From Leuconostocaceae bacterium ESL0958 (GTDB lineage Bacteria > Bacillota > Bacilli > Lactobacillales > Lactobacillaceae), in assembly GCA_029433265.1 (NCBI GenBank), contig JAQTHT010000012.1:1-47837 (forward strand): a stretch of 47,837 nucleotides of DNA, read 5' to 3'. This document shows positions 18,625 through 26,029 of this stretch, piece after piece (within the stretch, counting starts at the first letter, position 1; the number at the start of each line of letters is the position of its first letter). A program made the position numbers and the translations under genes. The notes beneath the pieces were generated by a model that was not told the DNA's origin, made no database searches, and saw only the letters and a list, made by a program, of their open reading frames with translations.

Positions 18625-19911
18625 TTAGGGCATTAAGTTAATTAAATTGACGCCTTCAATCGTGACGTCCACGCCTAGTCCGCTCAGCTTTTCATACAGG
18701 CGGTCGTAACCACGCAAAATATGGGAAGCATTACCAATGATGGTCTGTCCGTCCGCCATGACTGCTGCGATGATCAAGGCGGCACCAGCGCGGATTTCCG
18801 CGGCCTCGACATTCGTCCCCACCAAGCGGTCCGAATGGTTAATCTTAATTTCGCCAGGGTTTAGGGAAGAAATCTCCGCACCCATCCGTCGTAATTCAGC
18901 AACGTGGCGAATCCGTTGGGGATAAATCGTGTCCAAAATGGTACTTTCCCCCTCAGCAAGGAAGAGCAAAGGGGTAATCGGCTGCTGCAAGTCCGTCGCA
19001 AAGCCAGGGTAAGGCATCGTCTTAATGGCCACCGGCTGCAGGGGCTTGCTTGGGCCAACATAAATTTGGTCATCCCCAATTTTCAAATCAACGCCCATCT
19101 CTAAAAGCTTGGAAGTATACGATTCCAGGTGTTCCGGAATGACATTTTGAATCATCACCCCATCGCCAAAAGCGGCCGCCAGTGACATGTACGTACCCGC
19201 TTCAATGCGATCAGGAATCACCGTATGGGTGTTTTGCGCACGCAAAGAAGACACGCCCGTAATCCGGATGGTGTCGGTCCCGGCACCGCGCACGCTGGCC
19301 CCCATGTTATTGAGGAACGTGGCCATGTCGATGATTTCAGGCTCCTTGGCCACATTTTCGATGACCGTTTGGCCCTCAGCTTTGACGGCAGCCAACATGA
19401 TGTTCATCGTTGCCCCCACCGAGACGGTGTCCAAGGCGATTCGAGCACCTCGCAAACCGTGGGCACTGGCATCAATGGTGATGACATCATCTTTTTCCGT
19501 AATGACTGCACCCAGGGCTTCAAAGCCCTTGATGTGCTGATCAATGGGCCGAGCCCCTAAGTTATCCCCACCCGGAAAAGTAACCGTAGCCCGGCCAAAG
19601 CGACCTAACAGAGCGCCCATAAAGTAGTAGGAAGCCCGCAGGGACTTAATGGCCGATGCGGGTAACTCAGACTCTTCAATTGTCGTTGGATCGATCGACA
19701 GGTTCCCCTGGTCGAAGTTCGAATGTACGTTCATCGCCGCCAACAAATACTGTAGGTTTTTCACATCCAAAATCTGCGGTACATTGTCAAAAGAGACCGG
19801 TGTATCAGCCAAAATCGCTGCTGGAATCAAGGCGACGGTAGAATTTTTGGCGCCGCCAATGGTTACTGAACCAGCAACTTTACGACCACCATTAATAATA
19901 ATATTTGCCAT
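18625..19911 (-). CDS. murA: UDP-N-acetylglucosamine 1-carboxyvinyltransferase, Asp-type active site
   Basis: 428 residues, full length, opening with the GGRKVAGSVTIGGAKNS segment. MurA joins phosphoenolpyruvate to UDP-GlcNAc, the first committed step of peptidoglycan synthesis. In the mobile active-site loop the normal PGGC is replaced by PGGD-N-L-G-ARPID: the catalytic Cys (Cys115 of Escherichia coli) is Asp116 here. The codon is GAT (19564-19566), so it is not a sequencing-type stop or shift. Cys-to-Asp enzymes from mycobacteria and chlamydiae are active and resist fosfomycin. The sequence after the loop resembles the MurAB/MurZ paralogue of Firmicutes; whether another MurA exists cannot be seen here. 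Confidence 0.95.
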   Translation of the reverse strand: MANIIINGGRKVAGSVTIGGAKNSTVALIPAAILADTPVSFDNVPQILDVKNLQYLLAAMNVHSNFDQGNLSIDPTTIEESELPASAIKSLRASYYFMGALLGRFGRATVTFPGGDNLGARPIDQHIKGFEALGAVITEKDDVITIDASAHGLRGARIALDTVSVGATMNIMLAAVKAEGQTVIENVAKEPEIIDMATFLNNMGASVRGAGTDTIRITGVSSLRAQNTHTVIPDRIEAGTYMSLAAAFGDGVMIQNVIPEHLESYTSKLLEMGVDLKIGDDQIYVGPSKPLQPVAIKTMPYPGFATDLQQPITPLLFLAEGESTILDTIYPQRIRHVAELRRMGAEISSLNPGEIKINHSDRLVGTNVEAAEIRAGAALIIAAVMADGQTIIGNASHILRGYDRLYEKLSGLGVDVTIEGVNLINLMP

Positions 19912-19948
19912 AAGGGCGTATCCTAATCATTTTAATTTCAACAGATAA

Positions 19949-19977
19949 ATTATAGCTTGTTTTTAGAGTGAAAACAA
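19949..19977 (-). promoter_or_regulatory. murA: Promoter of murA
   Basis: TTGTTT and TATAAT on the minus strand separated by 17 bases, between pheT and murA. No terminator is seen after pheT, so some murA transcription may come from pheST. Confidence 0.7.
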
Positions 19978-19981
19978 ACAG

Positions 19982-22429
19982 CTATCGGATTTCAGCGTCA
20001 AAAGCAGCCGTCAAGGCCATGCAAATTTGATCAAAGTCAGCGGTTACTTCTGCCTCAACCAGCGTATCCGCCGGGTTTTGATAGGTTAACTGGTAAGCCA
20101 ACGACTTCTTGTTTTCTGCTGTGCCCTGCCCCGTATACAAATCAAAGAAAGTGACTGCTTGCAGGTAAGGGCCACCCTCTGCCCAGATTTTTTCTGCCAC
20201 CGTTTGTTCTGGCAATGCTGCATCAACCAGCACCGCCAAATCACGCGTAATCTTTGGATAACGAGTGACCGGCTGGTAGTGGTGGTCTCTTTTGGCCAAA
20301 GTCAGGATGCTTTCTAAGTCCAACTCAAAAGCAAAGACAGTTGGCAGCTTTTCCTTTGCGAGCAAGGCTGGGTGGACCTGGCCAACATAGCCAAGATAGG
20401 TGCCGCCTGCATAAATCGCCGCATTTTGACCGGGATGCATGGCAGCTGGACTTTGGCTGGCCTCGAAGGTCACGTCTGTGACGCCGATTTCAGCCAAATA
20501 AGTTTCGACCCGGCCCTTCATCGCAAAGAAATCCATTGGTCGATCTTTTTGACCAGCTTGCCAGGTGGATTCACTAATTTGACCAACGTAAATGCCCGCC
20601 AAATGTTCCCGTTCCTCTGGCTGCTGGTCTTGGTCCCGGGATAAGAAAACCCGGCCTTGTTCGTAGAGGGCAATGGTCGCAACAGACCGGGCCGCATTGT
20701 AAGCCACATCATCGAGCAGGCCAGAAAGCAAGTTTTGCCGAGCTGTGGTTTTATCCGAGGACATTGGGTAATCCAAGGTCACGACCGGTTGGGATCCCGC
20801 CAGATTGAACCGGACCGCCTTTTCCGGCGTAGTCAGGGCGTAGGAAATCGCTTGATTGAAGCCCAAGCTTTCCAAAAGGGCCCGACTGGCCCGAATTTTC
20901 TTCTGCCGGAGCGTCAAATCACCAGCTGTACTCTGCCCATCAATCAAAGCCGTCGGTAAATTGTCGTAACCGTAGAGGCGACCAACTTCCTCAATCAAAT
21001 CAGCCGGAATGGCCAAGTCATTCCGCCGGCTAGGTACGTGCACCGTGAATTGTCCATCGGCCAAGTCATAAGGCAGCGCCAGGCGGTCGAAGAAAGTGGC
21101 GACCTCCTGGTCACTCAGAGCTGTGCCCAAAATTTGATTAATCCGCGCCGTCGTAATGGGAATAGTCCGTGCTAACGTCTGATCAAAGCCAGCGGTGACC
21201 TGCCCTGCCAGCACCTGTCCTGCCGTCAAGGAGGCCAAAAGCGCTGCTGCGTCATCTAAAGCAGGCTGGGTCATGCCCAAATCAATGCCCCGTTCAAAGC
21301 GGAAGGACGCTTCAGAAGAGAGGTTAAGTTGACGAGCCGCCTGCCGAACCTTGGTTGGCTGATACTGACCGGCAATCAATAGAACCCGCTTCGTTTCCTT
21401 GGTCACTGCCAACTGACTATCACTGGCTACACCGGCCAGGGCCACTACCTGATCCCCCGCCGCCAGGACCATGTCCTGCCCAGCCCGCAGTTCAATCTGC
21501 TCCTGCCCCTGAACCAACACTTCCTTTTCTCGGGCCAAGCGGACCGTCAATTCCTGACTAGCCAATTGGTCCAAGTCGTAAGCAGCAATGGGCTGGCCGC
21601 TTTTGATCATCTCGTAGTGGGCAGCATCCACCGCCCGGTTAACCGGCTGGTAACCAGCAGTCATCAACAATGCCTGCAACCAACGGGGCGATTCCCCAAT
21701 CTGCTTTTGCTCGACCACTCTTGCAGCCAAACCCGTCGCCAAGCCATGCTCGATGGTCAACGAAATAACTTGGTCCGTCGCGGCTGCACTTTCCACCAGT
21801 GCTTGCTTTTGCCAATGCACCTTTCGTCCAGTCATTGCTGCCAGTTCGTAGGCCATTCCCCGAATGGACAACAAATCCGCCCGGTTTGGGGTCAAATCCG
21901 TGTCAACAATAGGATCCAAGAGGCCCAACGCCGCTAAGGCATCATCCCCTGGTTGTAGTTCATCCTGCTCGGCAAATACGTGGATGCCGGCAGCCAACTC
22001 ATGGGGACAGACCTGATCAGGAACCCCGATTTCCTGCAAGGCCACCAACATGCCAGCGGAATCTACCCCGCGTAACTTGACCGCTGCCAGCGTCTGCAAG
22101 GACTGGCTCTCCTGATTGTAAATTTTTGCCCCAACACGGGCCAAAATGACCAACTGGCCAACGGCCACATTGGGCGCACCCGTGACGACCTGAATATCAG
22201 CCTGCCCATCATTGACCTGCACGATGTGCAAGTGATCAGAATCCGGATGGTCTTCAACCGTCTTCACCCGAACAACAACCAAGCCAGACTGCCCGTGAGC
22301 CCCATTGCCCACTGATTCCAGCTCGACACTCGTTTTTTCAACTTGGTTGGCTAAGTCTAGGACCGCCTGTTCCGTTAAGGGCAATGGTTCGTTTAAATAC
22401 TGGTTGACCCATTTCAAATTAGTTTTCAT
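19982..22429 (-). CDS. pheT: Phenylalanyl-tRNA synthetase beta subunit
   Basis: 815 residues: N-terminal tRNA-binding OB domain (VVRVKTVEDHPDSDHLHIVQV), B3/B4 editing domain (LTPNRADLLSIRG), B5 domain, the synthetase-like core and the C-terminal anticodon-binding domain (TRYPKITRDLAVLVD). With PheS it forms the alpha2-beta2 enzyme that charges tRNA-Phe. Its ATG overlaps the pheS stop in TAATG, so translation is coupled. Confidence 0.97.
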   Translation of the reverse strand: MKTNLKWVNQYLNEPLPLTEQAVLDLANQVEKTSVELESVGNGAHGQSGLVVVRVKTVEDHPDSDHLHIVQVNDGQADIQVVTGAPNVAVGQLVILARVGAKIYNQESQSLQTLAAVKLRGVDSAGMLVALQEIGVPDQVCPHELAAGIHVFAEQDELQPGDDALAALGLLDPIVDTDLTPNRADLLSIRGMAYELAAMTGRKVHWQKQALVESAAATDQVISLTIEHGLATGLAARVVEQKQIGESPRWLQALLMTAGYQPVNRAVDAAHYEMIKSGQPIAAYDLDQLASQELTVRLAREKEVLVQGQEQIELRAGQDMVLAAGDQVVALAGVASDSQLAVTKETKRVLLIAGQYQPTKVRQAARQLNLSSEASFRFERGIDLGMTQPALDDAAALLASLTAGQVLAGQVTAGFDQTLARTIPITTARINQILGTALSDQEVATFFDRLALPYDLADGQFTVHVPSRRNDLAIPADLIEEVGRLYGYDNLPTALIDGQSTAGDLTLRQKKIRASRALLESLGFNQAISYALTTPEKAVRFNLAGSQPVVTLDYPMSSDKTTARQNLLSGLLDDVAYNAARSVATIALYEQGRVFLSRDQDQQPEEREHLAGIYVGQISESTWQAGQKDRPMDFFAMKGRVETYLAEIGVTDVTFEASQSPAAMHPGQNAAIYAGGTYLGYVGQVHPALLAKEKLPTVFAFELDLESILTLAKRDHHYQPVTRYPKITRDLAVLVDAALPEQTVAEKIWAEGGPYLQAVTFFDLYTGQGTAENKKSLAYQLTYQNPADTLVEAEVTADFDQICMALTAAFDAEIR

Positions 22430-23481
22430 TAGTTGCCTCGCTCGTTAAATTGATCTAAGAAACGCATGTCATTCAGGTAGAACTGACGGATATCTTCTAC
22501 CCCGTATTTCAACATGGCAAAGCGGTCCGGGCCTAAGCCAAAGGCAAAGGCAGCATACTCTTCGGGATCGACGCCATCCATCTTCAACACGTTGGGATGG
22601 GTCATCCCCGCGCCCAACACTTCAATCCAGCGGATGTCTTCGGGCTTCGTATCTGCCGTCACTTCATCCCAGGACACGTCCACTTCAACGGAAGGTTCCG
22701 TAAAGGGAAAGTAAGAAGGTCGTAAGCGAATTTGGTGCTTCTCTCCAAAGAGCTCCTGCATGATCGACAGTAAGGTTCCCTTCAAGTCAGCCATCGTGAT
22801 ATTTTTACCGACCACGAGTCCTTCCACTTGGTGGAACTGGTGGGAGTGGGTGGCATCATCGGTATCCCGACGGTAAACCTTTCCCGGCGCAATCATTTTC
22901 AGCGGCCCCTTGGAAAAATCATGCTTTTCCAATACGCGGGACTGGACGGGAGACGTTTGCGTCCGCAATAAAATTTCAGGAGTCACATAAAAGGTATCCT
23001 GCATGTCCCGTGCCGGATGGTCCTTGGGCAGGTTTTCCCGCTCGAAATTATATTCATCCGTTTCAATTTCTGGCGAGTCGATTGGGTCATCAATGACCTG
23101 GTAGCCCAAACCCAAGAAATGACCCTCAATTTCATCCATAATTTGCTGTAAGACATGGCGGTTCCCCAGCCTTGGCTTAGCACCAGGCAGCGTTACATCG
23201 ACCGTCTCAGCAGCTAACTGCTTTGCCAGTGCCTTTTCAGCCTGGGCCTGCTTTTGTTCTTCAATCAGGCCCTGAATCTCTTGACGAACCTGGTTCCCCA
23301 CTTGACCAACTGTCTTTCGGTCGGCCGGGTCAACGTCTTTCATTGCCTTTAAGGCTGCCGTCACTTTTCCTTTTTTACCTAAATAAGCCACCCGGATCTG
23401 ATCCAGGTTTTCCGCCCTTTTTTCCTTTAAATCAGCCCGCGCTTGCTTCGCTAAAGCCTGTAATTCTTCAATCAGCGTCAT
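22429..23481 (-). CDS. pheS: Phenylalanyl-tRNA synthetase alpha subunit
   Basis: 350 residues: N-terminal coiled coil, then the class II catalytic core with HPARDMQDTF (motif 1 region), YRRDTDDATHSHQFHQVEG (motif 2) and GLGPDRFAML (motif 3). It makes Phe-AMP and transfers Phe to its tRNA. Expression is set by the T-box leader directly upstream. The window's tRNA genes do not include tRNA-Phe. Confidence 0.98.
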   Translation of the reverse strand: MTLIEELQALAKQARADLKEKRAENLDQIRVAYLGKKGKVTAALKAMKDVDPADRKTVGQVGNQVRQEIQGLIEEQKQAQAEKALAKQLAAETVDVTLPGAKPRLGNRHVLQQIMDEIEGHFLGLGYQVIDDPIDSPEIETDEYNFERENLPKDHPARDMQDTFYVTPEILLRTQTSPVQSRVLEKHDFSKGPLKMIAPGKVYRRDTDDATHSHQFHQVEGLVVGKNITMADLKGTLLSIMQELFGEKHQIRLRPSYFPFTEPSVEVDVSWDEVTADTKPEDIRWIEVLGAGMTHPNVLKMDGVDPEEYAAFAFGLGPDRFAMLKYGVEDIRQFYLNDMRFLDQFNERGN

Positions 23482-23499
23482 GTGCCGTCTCCTTTAATT

Positions 23500-23733
23500 G
23501 CAATCAAAAAGTCCCTTATTATCACCATGATAATAAGGGACGTCAGGGACTCTGCCGCGGTACCACCCAGATTCTAGCTGTTACTAGCGCTTCGTTGACC
23601 GGTATCGACGGCTTACGTTGACGGTTAAGTCAAACACTCGGGACTGAAATTCAAATGGTTACCAAACGGCCTCTCACTAACACCGCTCGCTGACTTGCTA
23701 ACATCATTTTACTAGATCCTTCTACGTACTGCT
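23500..23733 (-). promoter_or_regulatory. T-box leader (Phe) upstream of pheST
   Basis: The minus strand shows the conserved T-box GGGTGGTACCGCGG (23555-23568) and a strong terminator hairpin (GTCCCTTATTATCA repeated in reverse complement, 23507-23541) ending in TTTTT. In Stem I, a TTC codon followed by A (23646-23648) fits a Phe specifier; TGGT in the bulge would pair with an ACCA end, as for tRNA-Phe. Uncharged tRNA-Phe should stop termination and raise pheST expression. Confidence 0.93.
23505..23543 (-). terminator. Regulated terminator of the Phe T-box
   Basis: A 14-bp inverted repeat around ATGG with TTTTT on the minus strand; it competes with the antiterminator that includes the T-box sequence. 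Confidence 0.9.
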
Positions 23734-23763
23734 AGTATAGCAGAATAGCCCTGTTTCGGCCAA
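23734..23763 (-). promoter_or_regulatory. Promoter of the pheST T-box transcript
   Basis: TTGGCC and TATACT on the minus strand with 18 bases between; start near 23727. Its -35 box touches the terminator of the upstream surface-protein gene. Confidence 0.6.
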
Positions 23764-23790
23764 GAAAAAAAGCTGGCCGAAGCCAGCTCC
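23763..23790 (-). terminator. Terminator after the Met-rich surface-protein gene
   Basis: Stem AGCTGGC/GCCAGCT with a four-base loop, followed by seven T on the minus strand. Confidence 0.88.
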
Positions 23791-23796
23791 TGTTCT

Positions 23797-24987
23797 TTAT
23801 TGTTGCTTGCGGTAAACGGCAAAAGTACCTGCCCCGAGTGCAAAGACGAGGCTACCAGCGGCCAAAGCGGCACTAGCATTGGCTTGCTGCCGGTCGGCCT
23901 GGTGCGCCGTATTAGGCAAAGCTCCTACCTGCTTGGCCGTGTTCGCACTACTGCTGGACTGCTGGTTGGCAGCACTAGCAGCCGGTGTAGTATTTTGACC
24001 CATTGCCTGCTGCATCTGCTGACTCGTTCCAGCGCTCGACTGGCCAGCATGCTGCTGATTCATCGCCATCCCGGACATGTTCTGATCGGTAGCAGCTGGT
24101 GCGGCGGCCAATTCATCATCCGTCACATACATGTGGTTCTTGACCTCTGGCTGACCGTTGGTTGGCTGGTAGTTAATGACATAGGCCGTGCCAGTCTGCA
24201 TACCAGTAACCGTGGCCTTAGCGCCGTACATACCGGGCATGTGGTTCATCGTCAAGGTCACCTGATCCCCAATTTGATGGTCCTGCTTATCTGCCCAGTC
24301 ATCCTTGGTAATCCACTTGTGGCCCGTTACTTTGGCACCACCATTACTTGGTTGGTAGTCCACCTGATAAAGCGTGGTCTGATAGGCAGCTACGACTTGA
24401 CCACTGGCACCGTGCATGCCGGGCAAGTGAGTGGCTTCAACCGTCACATTCTGACCAGGCTTGAACTTGGGATTTTCTGCCTTCGGCAAGTTGGTTGGCA
24501 TAGCCATGTGCATCTGGCTCATGTCCATACCGGACATGTTCATATCAGCCATATTGCTATCAGTATTTTGCTTGTTTTGATCAGCATTATTGCTGTTCGC
24601 CTGCTTGGACTGATTGTCCATGTTCATGCCAGCCATATTGCTGTCAGTATTTTGCTTGTTTTGATCAGCGTTATTGCTGTTCGCCTGCTTGGACTGATTG
24701 TCCATGTTCATACCAGCCATATTGCTGTCAGTATTTTGCTTGTTTTGATCAGCGTTATTGCTGTTCGCCTGCTTGGACTGATTGTCCATGTTCATACCAG
24801 CCATATTGCTGTCAGTATTTTGCTTGTTTTGATCAGCGTTATTGCTGTTCGTCTGAGTGGACTGGTTACTCATATTCATGCCAGCCATGTCATCCGCATG
24901 TGCGCGCGTGACACCGGTAGCAGTCAATAAACCGGCAGCTGCTAAAGCCGTCACAGCCATTTTGCTTCCGTAATTCATTCCTTGCAT
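23797..24987 (-). CDS. Met-rich sortase-anchored protein with two DUF1541 (YdhK) domains
   Basis: 396 residues. Signal peptide (1 to about 31, ending RAHA); four 28-residue tandem repeats with MAGMNM (34-145); a Met/His cluster (MSGMDMSQMHMAMP, about 152-165); two DUF1541 domains (about 170-290), each with a PGMxGA core; a Gln/Ser/Ala-rich stretch; LPNTA (357-361), a membrane segment and RKQQ. LPNTA differs from LPxTG at its last residue but is followed by the normal anchor layout. The ATG follows AAGGAG by five bases; an upstream in-frame start lacks a site. Function is unknown; clustered Met and His suggest copper or silver binding at the cell wall (inference). It has its own promoter and terminator. 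Confidence 0.9.
   Translation of the reverse strand: MQGMNYGSKMAVTALAAAGLLTATGVTRAHADDMAGMNMSNQSTQTNSNNADQNKQNTDSNMAGMNMDNQSKQANSNNADQNKQNTDSNMAGMNMDNQSKQANSNNADQNKQNTDSNMAGMNMDNQSKQANSNNADQNKQNTDSNMADMNMSGMDMSQMHMAMPTNLPKAENPKFKPGQNVTVEATHLPGMHGASGQVVAAYQTTLYQVDYQPSNGGAKVTGHKWITKDDWADKQDHQIGDQVTLTMNHMPGMYGAKATVTGMQTGTAYVINYQPTNGQPEVKNHMYVTDDELAAAPAATDQNMSGMAMNQQHAGQSSAGTSQQMQQAMGQNTTPAASAANQQSSSSANTAKQVGALPNTAHQADRQQANASAALAAGSLVFALGAGTFAVYRKQQ
24553..24888 (-). repeat. Four 84-bp tandem repeats coding 28-residue Met-rich units
   Basis: Exact spacing of 84 bases (for example the GTCCATG word at 24616 and 24700). The three copies nearer the C-terminus are almost identical; the first differs at four residues. 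The copy number could vary by slippage without breaking the frame. It is coding and lacks spacers, so it is not a CRISPR array. Confidence 0.92.
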
Positions 24988-25021
24988 AAGCACTCCTTCT
25001 GTTTCCTTTTCTACGATGAAA

Positions 25022-25050
25022 AGTATCTCACGAAAAAAAGTATCAGTCAA
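25022..25050 (-). promoter_or_regulatory. Promoter of the Met-rich surface-protein gene
   Basis: TTGACT and GATACT on the minus strand separated by 17 bases. GATACTTTT occurs twice in this short region as a direct repeat. No CopY-type TACAnnTGTA box was found. Confidence 0.65.
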
Positions 25051-25084
25051 ATTATTCAAATAGACCAATACTAATCACTGACAC

Positions 25085-26014
25085 TTAATTTACTTGTGAG
25101 TCAGCTGGTTGTCCGGCCAGAACCTTCAAAATTTCCTGACCAGCCATTGCAGCCAATCGTTCTTTCGCTTCCGCTGAGTCAGAACCAATGTGTGGCAAAA
25201 CATAGGCGTTCTTCAACTTTAGCAACTCATTGTCCGGACTAATTGGCTCCTGTGTCACAACGTCTAGGCCAGCAGCTGCGATGTCATTTTCTTTCAGCGC
25301 TGTAATCAAGGCGCTTTCGTCTACGACCGTACCCCGACCAACGTTGACCAAGACTGCACTCTTTTTCATTTTCTTTAGTGCCGCGGCATCCACCAGGTGC
25401 TCCGTTGAGGCTGAGCCAGGCAAAGCCAGCACGACAAAGTCAGCTTCTTGATAAATCTCATCCAAAGAAGCCATCCGACCATTGGGTACTTCTTTGTCGT
25501 GCCGGGCATAGGCCAGCACATCAACATCAAAACCAGTTAATAATTCGGCAATGTTCCGACCGATATTGCCAAAGCCAAGGATGCCAACTGTCTTCTGAGA
25601 CACCTGCATGCCAGGTCGCTTAGCCATAAAGGCCTTGGCAGCTGGGTCAAAAATACCTTCGCGACGGGTATTCATCAGACGGCCCGCCATCAACATCAAC
25701 GTCACCGCCGTTTCCGCTACCGCCGTGGCATTGGCGCCGGGCGTGTTGGTGACCACAATGTGGCGATCCGTGGCCGCCTGCAAATCAACGCTGTCATAGC
25801 CAACCCCATGCCGGGCAATAATCTTGAGGTTGGGATAGCAGTCCATTTCGGCAGGGCCGATTGGATAAGTCAACACAATCATACCAACGACCGTGTCATC
25901 TTTTTGGAAATCCTTGGCGCTAGCCTGTGGGTTGGATTCAACCGTATAACCGGCAGCCTCCAAGGGTGCCAGTGCCTGACGATCAATCCCATCAAAAACT
26001 AAAATCTTTTGCAT
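25085..26014 (-). CDS. D-isomer 2-hydroxyacid dehydrogenase (phosphoglycerate dehydrogenase-like)
   Basis: 309 residues. NAD-binding motif GILGFGNIGRNIAE, catalytic Arg in NVGRGTVVDE, Glu in VVTQEPIS, His in LPHIGSDS. No C-terminal ACT domain, so it is a short SerA-like enzyme; it could be phosphoglycerate dehydrogenase, glyoxylate/hydroxypyruvate reductase or a 2-oxoacid reductase. It is less similar to ldhD than expected for a D-LDH paralogue. Two ATG codons are adjacent; the second has better spacing from AAAGGA. It follows pepF by 15 bases and is likely in the same transcript. Confidence 0.85.
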   Translation of the reverse strand: MQKILVFDGIDRQALAPLEAAGYTVESNPQASAKDFQKDDTVVGMIVLTYPIGPAEMDCYPNLKIIARHGVGYDSVDLQAATDRHIVVTNTPGANATAVAETAVTLMLMAGRLMNTRREGIFDPAAKAFMAKRPGMQVSQKTVGILGFGNIGRNIAELLTGFDVDVLAYARHDKEVPNGRMASLDEIYQEADFVVLALPGSASTEHLVDAAALKKMKKSAVLVNVGRGTVVDESALITALKENDIAAAGLDVVTQEPISPDNELLKLKNAYVLPHIGSDSAEAKERLAAMAGQEILKVLAGQPADSQVN

Positions 26015-26029
26015 CATTCGTTCCTTTCT

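Noticed and set aside
24553-24888. Regular 84-bp repeats resembling a CRISPR-like array
   Set aside because: The repeats are in frame, contiguous, without spacers and encode a Met-rich protein region.
23800-24930. 376-codon plus-strand ORF opposite the Met-rich surface-protein gene
   Set aside because: It is the mirror of the repeats; it has no ribosome-binding site and its repeats (HTSHIAVSILLV) simply reflect the other strand.
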